The notes under the pieces are model-generated. The model was given only the letters and a program-made list of their open reading frames with translations, did not search any database and was not told the origin of the DNA. Both the position numbers and the translations under genes were made by a program. Source: Devosia ginsengisoli (GTDB lineage: Bacteria; Pseudomonadota; Alphaproteobacteria; Rhizobiales; Devosiaceae). From it: a stretch of 64,000 nt of DNA. Numbering within the stretch: the first letter of the stretch is position 1; each line of letters starts with the position of its first letter. This document shows positions 57,596 to 64,000 of this stretch, piece by piece. The stretch covers positions 1-64,000 of the forward strand of contig NZ_JANQAJ010000004.1 in NCBI RefSeq assembly GCF_024707105.1, given 5' to 3'.

Positions 57596-59530
57596 CTAAA
57601 AGCTGCGTGTCGCGCGTCCCGATAACGAACCGAATCCTTCGATCAATGCCTCTGTGCCATCGACAGTGGTAATCTGGTTCTTGATGTCCCGCAGCCTTTC
57701 AAAGGTTTCTTCGCTCGGGTCTTCGCCCAGCGCCGCTTCGGCTGCCTTGAGTTCCCTATTTAGCTGAACTTTCTTGTTATGCAAGGCCAGTGCGTGACTC
57801 AATCCGGTCTCGGCATCGACCAAAGCGATTTCCGAGGCGATCTGCCACACGCCCTGGCGGGCCAGCACATCGCTCATCTTGTCCAGCGCCGGCCCGTGTC
57901 CGCGCACGCCCAAAGCCGCCTTCAGGTCGTCGCCCGAGATGTCGTGGTGACGCACCACCAGGCTCAGAATTTCGTTCATCACTTTTTGCGCTGTCGGCGT
58001 TTCGAAATCGAGCGCCGCCAGTGCCTCGAACTTGTCCTCGACCAAAGCCGGATGGTTGACCAGGCTCAGGATGATCGCCGCCTCGCGCGGCGTCGCCTCG
58101 GCCATGGCGCCCGGCTTGAGCAGCCGCGAATTGCGCAAGGTGTCGGAAACGACGAGCCGCGGCGTGCCGCCGCGCGGATAGCCATAGGCCCCGCTCTGGC
58201 CATAGCGCTGCTGCCCGCCGCGCGGCTCGAACCGGTTCTGCCGTACCGGTGCGAAAAAGGCCCGCAGCTTCTCGTCGAACGCCTGCGCATAATGGAAGCG
58301 CACCGAACCGTCCTGAATGCCATTGGCACGTTCCCGCAGTCGCGCCTGCAGCGCAGCCCGCGCCTCCGGCGTCTCGGGCACCAGCCCGCCCGTCTCCATG
58401 CTCCAGATCACGTCCGACAGGCTTCGCGCCCGCTCGATCACATCGGCAAAGGCACCCCGGCCCTGCGCCTTGATCAGATCGTCGGGGTCCTGCCCTTCCG
58501 GTAGCGTGGCGATACGCACGGAAAAGCCCGGCCTGAGATGCGGCATCACCAGGTCCGCCGCCCGCTCCGCCGCCTTGAGACCGGCCTTGTCGCCGTCAAA
58601 GCAGAGCACCGGCGAATCCGTCATTCGCCACAGCAATTGCAGATGCTCTTCGGTCAGCGCCGTTCCCAGCGGCGCCACCGTGCCCTCGAAGCCCGCCGCC
58701 ACCGCGGCGATCACATCGAGATAGCCTTCCACCACGACGACCGTGCTGCCATCGCGCGCGGCCTGCCTCGCGGTCTGCCCGTTATAGAGCGTCTGCCGCT
58801 TGTGGAAGAGTTCGGTCTCGGGCGAATTGAGATATTTTGCCGGCACGTCGGCCGACATGGCGCGGCCACCAAAGGCGATGACCCGCCCGCGAAAATCCAT
58901 GATCGGAAACATGACGCGGTTGCGGAACCGGTCATAGGTCAGCGGATCGTCGTCGCGGCTGGTCACCAGCCCGGTATCCACCATGTCCTGCGCCGAAACC
59001 CCGTTGGCTGCCAGATGCTCCTTGAGCCCGTTGCGACTGTCCGGTGCGAAGCCGATGCGGAAGCGCGTCTGGCTCTGGGCCGAAACCCCGCGCTCCAGCA
59101 GGTAACCCCGCGCCCGCGCGCCGATATTATGGCTCAGCGCCGCCTCGAAATATTTCGTCGCCAGTTCCATGACGTCGATCAGGCTCTTGCGCTCGGCCTC
59201 GCGCTTTTCCTGGCGTTCATCGCGCGCCGGCATCGGCACGCCGGCCATGCCGGCCAGCTTTTCCACCGCCTCGGGAAAGCTCATCCCGGCCTTTTCGGTC
59301 AGGAACTTGAAGTGGTCGCCCGATACCCCGCAACCGAAGCAGTGATAGATGCCGCGTCGGTCATCGGCGTGAAAGCTCGGGCTTTTCTCGCCATGAAACG
59401 GGCAGCAGGCCCACATGTCGCCCTTGCCCGGCTGGCTCTTGCGCTTGTCCCACATGACATGCTCGCCCACTACCTGCGTAATCGGCAGGCGCTGACGGAT
59501 TTCATCGAGGAACTGATCGGAAAAGCGCAT
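57596..59530 (-). CDS. dnaG: DNA primase
   Basis: 644-residue primase making RNA primers for replication. The N-terminal zinc ribbon is CCPFHGEKSPSF with HCFGCG (CHC2 type, residues ~40-67). The RNA polymerase domain contains FPIMDFRGRVIAFGGRA, and the Toprim domain has VVVVEGYLDVIAA and LCFDGDKAG. The helicase-binding C-terminal region is variable. It lies upstream of rpoD on the same strand. Confidence 0.97.
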   Translation of the reverse strand: MRFSDQFLDEIRQRLPITQVVGEHVMWDKRKSQPGKGDMWACCPFHGEKSPSFHADDRRGIYHCFGCGVSGDHFKFLTEKAGMSFPEAVEKLAGMAGVPMPARDERQEKREAERKSLIDVMELATKYFEAALSHNIGARARGYLLERGVSAQSQTRFRIGFAPDSRNGLKEHLAANGVSAQDMVDTGLVTSRDDDPLTYDRFRNRVMFPIMDFRGRVIAFGGRAMSADVPAKYLNSPETELFHKRQTLYNGQTARQAARDGSTVVVVEGYLDVIAAVAAGFEGTVAPLGTALTEEHLQLLWRMTDSPVLCFDGDKAGLKAAERAADLVMPHLRPGFSVRIATLPEGQDPDDLIKAQGRGAFADVIERARSLSDVIWSMETGGLVPETPEARAALQARLRERANGIQDGSVRFHYAQAFDEKLRAFFAPVRQNRFEPRGGQQRYGQSGAYGYPRGGTPRLVVSDTLRNSRLLKPGAMAEATPREAAIILSLVNHPALVEDKFEALAALDFETPTAQKVMNEILSLVVRHHDISGDDLKAALGVRGHGPALDKMSDVLARQGVWQIASEIALVDAETGLSHALALHNKKVQLNRELKAAEAALGEDPSEETFERLRDIKNQITTVDGTEALIEGFGSLSGRATRSF

Positions 59531-59599
59531 GGGATGTTAAGTAAGCATTCGGGTCGTCCGAGTCACGGGCCCATGACTTATCCACAGCAGGAGTTTCCG

Positions 59600-59995
59600 G
59601 TGGCCATCCCCAGCAGGTTTCCCTTCCGGCTCTTCGCGGCGCTGACCGTACTGCCCGCCCTGCTGATCGGCGGCGTATTGTGGTACCTCTCGAGCCTGCT
59701 GCCCGGCTGTGAGACTGCCGAGCATGACCGACTGACCTCGCCCGACGCCAGCTTCGATCTGGTGATATTCTCACGCAACTGTGGCGCCACGACCGGCCTG
59801 AACACGCAGGCAGCACTCATCCCCGCGGGCGATGAGCTGCCCGACGACGCCACCAGCTTCGTCTCGATCGGAGCCGAGGCAGACTTTGATCCACGCTGGG
59901 ACGCCTATGGCAATATCGAACTGACCCTGCCGGCAGACGCCACTATCTACCGGCAGGACGATGCTGTTGCCGGCATCGCCGTCATCTATCGCTGA
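59600..59995 (+). CDS. Hypothetical single-pass membrane protein
   Basis: 131 residues: an N-terminal membrane segment (LFAALTVLPALLIGGVLWYL), then a Cys-containing soluble part (GCETAEHDRL, SRNCGATTGLN). The GTG at 59600 was chosen because AGGAG lies 7 bases upstream; an ATG nine codons earlier (59573) lacks one. It starts 69 bases from dnaG on the opposite strand. Not recognised. Confidence 0.65.
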   Translation: MAIPSRFPFRLFAALTVLPALLIGGVLWYLSSLLPGCETAEHDRLTSPDASFDLVIFSRNCGATTGLNTQAALIPAGDELPDDATSFVSIGAEADFDPRWDAYGNIELTLPADATIYRQDDAVAGIAVIYR

Positions 59996-59998
59996 GGC

Positions 59999-60562
59999 TC
60001 AGGCCGCCTTGCTGCGCTGATAGAGCCGCCAGGCCCAGCCGAACAGGCCGAAGGCGAAGAACACCAGCAGCACGCCGCCGAAGATGACCCCGATCGAGGC
60101 GCTAAGCAGCGGGAAGAACAGGAAGACCAGGCCCAGCAGGATGTAGGAAATGCCCGAGAGCACGACCGGCCAGATGCGCGCATAGCTTTCCCGCTCGCGC
60201 ACAACGACCCAGATCTGCATGATGCCCACCACCAGCGCCGCGATACCGACCAGCGTCGACAGGAACGTCACGGTAAAGATTGTCGCCAGCAACGGGCTGA
60301 TCAGGATGAGAACACCCAGGATCAGCGACAGCGCATTCGACACCACGTCGAACCAGTAATTGCCGCTCTTGCCGCCCCCGAAGGTCAGGCTCCACAGGCC
60401 CAGTGCACCGTCGATCACCAGCAGGATGCCGCCGGCCAGCACCAGCACGGTCAGAGCCTCCCCCGGCCAGATGATGGCATAGAGCCCCGCCAGCAGCATC
60501 AATATACCGCGCAACGCCGTTGCCAGCGCAAACCGTCTCTTCGTCTCAGCCGAAACCGTCAT
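59999..60562 (-). CDS. HdeD-family (DUF308) membrane protein
   Basis: 187 residues, six hydrophobic segments, each about 18-20 residues, matching the HdeD/DUF308 family linked to acid-stress tolerance in E. coli. GEALTVLVLAGGILLVIDGALGL and GISYILLGLVFLFFP are the family repeats. The ATG at 60562 has GAGGAG upstream. It is convergent with the gene at 59600. Confidence 0.88.
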   Translation of the reverse strand: MTVSAETKRRFALATALRGILMLLAGLYAIIWPGEALTVLVLAGGILLVIDGALGLWSLTFGGGKSGNYWFDVVSNALSLILGVLILISPLLATIFTVTFLSTLVGIAALVVGIMQIWVVVRERESYARIWPVVLSGISYILLGLVFLFFPLLSASIGVIFGGVLLVFFAFGLFGWAWRLYQRSKAA

Positions 60563-60743
60563 TGTCGCCTCCTCAAGGACTCGCCGCTTGTCCGCAAAGC
60601 AGTTTAGCCTAGCCAGCGGCGCTGCCAAGCCGCCGTCCATTTAAGATTATCTATAGCGCGCGCAGCAATTTGTTGATTGCGACCGGCCCGTCTCCATGGT
60701 TTGAGACCTCTTCAATCGAGGCCCGCCTGACGGCGGTTGATTC

Positions 60744-61922
60744 ATGTCGCTCCCGCTCATTGCCCTGTTTCTTGCCGCTTTCGCCTTCGGCACGGCTGAA
60801 TTCGTCATCGCCGGCGTGCTGCCGGATGTGGCTCTTGGCCTCGGCGTCACCATTCCGGTCGCGGGCTATCTTGTCACCTCCTATGCCATCGGCATCGCCA
60901 TTGGCGGCCCTTTGCTGGCCGTGGCAACCAAGAAACTGTCGCGCAAGACGCTGATCCTGTTGCTGGGTGGCGTTTTCACGGTCGGGCAGGCGCTCTGCGC
61001 AATAGCGCCCAGTTTCGAACTGCTGCTGGTAGCCCGCGTGCTCGTTTCGGTGGTCCATGGCACCTATTTCGGCATCGCCGCCATTGTCGCGGTCGGCCTC
61101 GTTCCCGCCGACAAGCGCGGTTTTGCCGTGGCGCTGATCCTGTCCGGCCTCACCGTCTCCAACATATTGGGCGTGCCCGGCGGCACGGCCATCGGCAATG
61201 CGCTGGGCTGGCGTGCCACCTTCTGGGCGGTTGGCGCCCTTGGTCTGCTTTCAACCCTCGCCATCGCGATATTCTTGCCGGCCAATACCGGCGAAACCGC
61301 GACTGGCGGCAGCTTCCTGCGCGAGTTCAAGGCCCTCGCCCGCCAGCAGATCGTGACTTCCCTGGCCATCGCTCTCCTGACGATGATCGGGCAATACAGC
61401 CTCTTCACCTATATCGCCCCGTTATTGCTCGAGGTCACGGGCCTCGACACCGCCACCCTGCCCTGGATGCTGCTGCTCTACGGCGTCGGCTCCACCATCG
61501 GTGTATTCATCGGCGGCCGCCTGGCCGATTGGAAGCTGATGCCTTCGCTGATCGGCATCCTCGCCACCCAGGCGCTGGCCTTCACCATCGTCTATCTGGT
61601 CAGCCCCAACCCACTGGTCATGACCGTTGCGGTCCTGTTCTGGGGCGGCGTCAATTTCGCCTTCGGTTCCCCCCTGCAGTCGCGCATCCTCACCTGGGCG
61701 GCCGATGCCCCCAATCTGGCCTCGGCGCTCATCCCGTCCTGCTTCAATATCGGCATCGCCATCGGCGCCGTGCTGGGCGGGACCCTGCTCGAAGCCGGCT
61801 TCGGCTATCGCAACCTGCCACTCATCGGAACCGCCGCGCTCGTCCTGGCGCTGCTGATCGCCATCGGCTCCTACCTGGCCGAGCAGCGAGCTGCACCTGC
61901 CATACCAGATGCAGCGGAATGA
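60744..61922 (+). CDS. MFS transporter, DHA1 (AraJ-like) family
   Basis: 392-residue, twelve-segment inner-membrane exporter. Start FAFGTAEFVIAGVLPDVA is the AraJ/YdhP signature, and motif A-like GPLLAVATKKLSRKTLILL follows. The second half contains FGSPLQSRILTWAADAPNLASAL. Substrate (sugar or drug) unknown. Alone between HdeD and the GGDEF gene. Confidence 0.9.
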   Translation: MSLPLIALFLAAFAFGTAEFVIAGVLPDVALGLGVTIPVAGYLVTSYAIGIAIGGPLLAVATKKLSRKTLILLLGGVFTVGQALCAIAPSFELLLVARVLVSVVHGTYFGIAAIVAVGLVPADKRGFAVALILSGLTVSNILGVPGGTAIGNALGWRATFWAVGALGLLSTLAIAIFLPANTGETATGGSFLREFKALARQQIVTSLAIALLTMIGQYSLFTYIAPLLLEVTGLDTATLPWMLLLYGVGSTIGVFIGGRLADWKLMPSLIGILATQALAFTIVYLVSPNPLVMTVAVLFWGGVNFAFGSPLQSRILTWAADAPNLASALIPSCFNIGIAIGAVLGGTLLEAGFGYRNLPLIGTAALVLALLIAIGSYLAEQRAAPAIPDAAE

Positions 61923-62049
61923 GCCGACTAAACACCGATCAAAACTAACGATTTGGTGACCAAGTCCGGTGTCAATGCCCACCCAGCAATTCTTCTTTCT
62001 GTAAGCCGCACCATATTGGCGGAAACGGCAGGACGGCGCGGACAGCTCG

Positions 62050-63195
62050 ATGATCGACAACAGCACATTGATGATAGCCATCGCATTCTCAAGCGGTGCG
62101 CTGATGCTGACGCTGGTGCTGAGCTGGCTGAATGCCCGTCATGACGGCCACCTGATCAGTTGGGCCGCCGGCATGGCCTTCGTCGTCATCGCGCTGGCCG
62201 CACTCGGCCTGCGCAATGGCCGTTACGACATGCTCATGCAGTTAGGCCCCTTTTCGGCGCTGATCTCGGGGATGGCACTGATCCATGTCGGCATCTGCCA
62301 GTTCCGCACCGGCCGGGCGCGCGTGCTTCCCGCGGCACTGCTGTGGGTAGTCGCCATGCTGGCGACAGGTCTGCCATTTTTCATGGGCCTGTCCGGCGTC
62401 GGCACGATCGCGCTCAATCTCTTCTGCGCCATCTATATGGCCCTGTGCGGGTATCAATATTGGGCCGGCCGCGCCGAAGCCCCCGTTCCGTTGCTGACCG
62501 CGGCAGTCCTGTTCGCGCTGACCGGCATCTCGTTCCTCGCCTGCGCAGTGCTGCTGGTCATAGAAGGCCGGTTCGTGCTGACGACGCCACCCAATAACTG
62601 GGCCGAGGCGTTTAACTCCATCATGGCCATTATCGGCCTCACCGGCATCGGCGCGCTGTCGCTGACACTCAACCAGTCCCGTGCCGCAAGGCGCCACCGG
62701 CTGGAAGCCCAGACCGACTCGCTGACCGGGCTGCTCAACCGCCGCGCCCTGTTCGACCGTTTCGGCAAGGCCGAACTGCCTGTCGGCACCGCGGTCCTGA
62801 TGTTCGATATCGACCATTTCAAGCAGATCAACGATCGCCAGGGCCATGCGGCCGGTGACGCCGTGATCCAGCAATTCGCCGCCATCCTGCGCCAGAACCT
62901 GCGCGACGACGACAGCATGGCCCGGATCGGGGGCGAGGAATTCTGCGCCGTGCTGCAACCGATGCCCGTCGATCAGGCCAAGCTCGTTGCCGAGCGTATC
63001 CGTACCGATTTCGAGCAGGCCGCGGTGCGGCTGCTGTCCGAGAATATCCGCTCGACCGTCAGCGTCGGCGTGGCCACCAGCGGCGCCGACGAATCGTTCT
63101 CGTCGGTGCTCAACCGCGCCGATTCCGCGCTCTACAAGGCCAAGGACAACGGCCGCAATAGGGTCACGGCCGCTGCCCTGCGCCTCATTGCCTAG
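62050..63195 (+). CDS. Diguanylate cyclase (GGDEF), membrane-bound
   Basis: 381 residues. The first ~210 residues contain about seven membrane segments, a likely sensor. The GGDEF domain spans ~225-375: DSLTGLLNRRAL, FDIDHFKQINDRQGH (metal Asp), then RIGGEEF as the active-site GGEEF. Residues RDDD just before it form an intact I-site for product inhibition. Active cyclase making c-di-GMP is therefore expected. The stop overlaps the convergent yqeY stop by four bases (CTAG). Confidence 0.93.
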   Translation: MIDNSTLMIAIAFSSGALMLTLVLSWLNARHDGHLISWAAGMAFVVIALAALGLRNGRYDMLMQLGPFSALISGMALIHVGICQFRTGRARVLPAALLWVVAMLATGLPFFMGLSGVGTIALNLFCAIYMALCGYQYWAGRAEAPVPLLTAAVLFALTGISFLACAVLLVIEGRFVLTTPPNNWAEAFNSIMAIIGLTGIGALSLTLNQSRAARRHRLEAQTDSLTGLLNRRALFDRFGKAELPVGTAVLMFDIDHFKQINDRQGHAAGDAVIQQFAAILRQNLRDDDSMARIGGEEFCAVLQPMPVDQAKLVAERIRTDFEQAAVRLLSENIRSTVSVGVATSGADESFSSVLNRADSALYKAKDNGRNRVTAAALRLIA

Positions 63196-63644
63196 GCACT
63201 GAGCGCTGCCCGTACCTTGCCGCTCGCCTTGCCGAAGTCGATGCGGCCCGGATAGTCGACCTTGAGCTGGGCAATGACCTTGCCCATGTCTTTGGGGCCT
63301 TCGGCTCCCGTCGCAGCGATGGCCGCGGTGATCGCCGCATCGACCTCTTCCTCGGTCAGTCCTTTGGGCAGGAACTCGTTGAGAATGTCGATCTCTTCCT
63401 TTTCCACAGTGGCGAGGTCGGCGCGGCCGGCCTGCGCATAGATGGCAAAGCTCTCTTCGCGCTGCTTGACCATCTTCTGCACGATGGCGAGGATTTCCTC
63501 GTTGGTCGCCGGACCGCGATTCTCGGTGCGGATGGCGATATCCTTGTCCTTGATCGCGGCGGTGATGGCCCGCAGCGTCGCCGTGCGGCGCTGGTCGCGG
63601 GCCTTGAGGGCCGTCTTGAGGCCCTCGCTGAACTGTTCGCGCAT
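63192..63644 (-). CDS. GatB/YqeY domain protein
   Basis: 150-residue protein of the YqeY family, related to the tRNA-binding tail of GatB; proposed link to tRNA-dependent amidotransfer. [32 protein letters not shown] and [21 protein letters not shown] are the landmarks. ATG at 63644 has GAGG 9 bases upstream, better than the ATG at 63653. It lies divergent from carA, the usual Rhizobiales layout. Confidence 0.92.
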   Translation of the reverse strand: MREQFSEGLKTALKARDQRRTATLRAITAAIKDKDIAIRTENRGPATNEEILAIVQKMVKQREESFAIYAQAGRADLATVEKEEIDILNEFLPKGLTEEEVDAAITAAIAATGAEGPKDMGKVIAQLKVDYPGRIDFGKASGKVRAALSA

Positions 63645-63838
63645 GGCTATCATCCTCTTGCTATGCATTTTGTGCGGCCCATATAGGCACAATAAGCCGC
63701 CTGCGCTACTTGCGCCGGACGCGACAGGCTTCTAAAGGGAAGCCTCAACCGACATATCGCGAGCGTGGTCAGGAAAAGTTGCGAGACTTTCCCGGTTCGG
63801 CCGCGCGACCATTTGAAACCAACCCCTGGAGGCCCACC

Positions 63839-64000
63839 GTGACCGGCTGGCAGCAATCCCCCGCGACCGCTCTTCTGATCCTTGCAGACGGTACGCGCCT
63901 GGAAGGCCGCGGCATCGGAGCGGTTGGACACGCCGCCGGCGAAGTGTGCTTCAACACCGCCATGACCGGCTATCAGGAAGTTCTCACCGATCCCTCCTAT
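63839..64000 (+). CDS. carA: Carbamoyl-phosphate synthase small subunit, 5' part
   Basis: The first 54 codons of CarA, from a GTG at 63839 with GGAGG 6 bases upstream. The visible [15 protein letters not shown] and [17 protein letters not shown] are characteristic. CarA provides glutamine amidotransfer for carbamoyl-phosphate in arginine and pyrimidine synthesis. The rest lies beyond the window. Confidence 0.95.
   Translation, partial: MTGWQQSPATALLILADGTRLEGRGIGAVGHAAGEVCFNTAMTGYQEVLTDPSY

Overview
The window reads as a chromosomal segment of a high-GC alphaproteobacterium, most likely Hyphomicrobiales and perhaps close to Devosia. This rests on the gene set, the long PstC and PstA forms (PstA with a DUF3333-type N-terminus), the primase-sigma70 pair near a YqeY gene and carA, and the strong GC bias. 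No phage or IS element was recognised. Three dispersed palindromic repeat families occur between genes.

Layout: 1-5903, minus strand, glycogen metabolism (glgP, glgB, 5'-complete but window-truncated glgC). 6001-11586, housekeeping transporters and small enzymes (KefC-type antiporter, AI-2E family permease, nucleoside hydrolase, LysE exporter, YCII/DGPF protein). 11831-17459, an assimilatory nitrite operon (nirB, nirD, FNT nitrite channel, PP2C-kinase fusion) preceded by a sigma-54 promoter and what looks like a NasT-type ANTAR leader with terminator. 17596-19098, a flavoprotein hydroxylase. 19132-33911, a type I secretion island: HlyD-type adaptor, an RTX protein, an ABC exporter, and a 2122-residue animal-type peroxidase with RTX repeats, flanked by two NarL-type response regulators and one DegS/NarX-type kinase. 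The exporter gene and the 5' end of the RTX gene carry three apparent frameshifts in homopolymer runs. 33929-35115, tRNA(CAU), an 18-bp tandem repeat and an IclR-type regulator.

35143-41670 is the Pho locus pstSCAB-phoU-phoB with Pho-box-like sites and a strong stem-loop after pstS. 41696-48774 holds repeats, an MFS exporter, an aldehyde dehydrogenase plus FAH-family pair that fits the Weimberg-type oxidative pentose/sugar-acid pathway to 2-oxoglutarate, a SIMPL-domain periplasmic protein, and TauE/SafE plus YjbQ. 49017-55324 holds envelope and small proteins (OmpA-like protein with Pro/Ala and Asn/Thr-rich linkers, DUF533, luciferase-like oxidoreductase, HlyU, DUF2442). 55337-64000 contains rpoD, dnaG, an inserted-looking block (small membrane proteins, MFS, GGDEF cyclase), yqeY and the start of carA.

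The most coherent stories are nitrogen control of nitrite assimilation by promoter plus RNA antitermination, and a dedicated secretion system for a giant RTX peroxidase whose exporter may be broken (or whose sequence contains errors).
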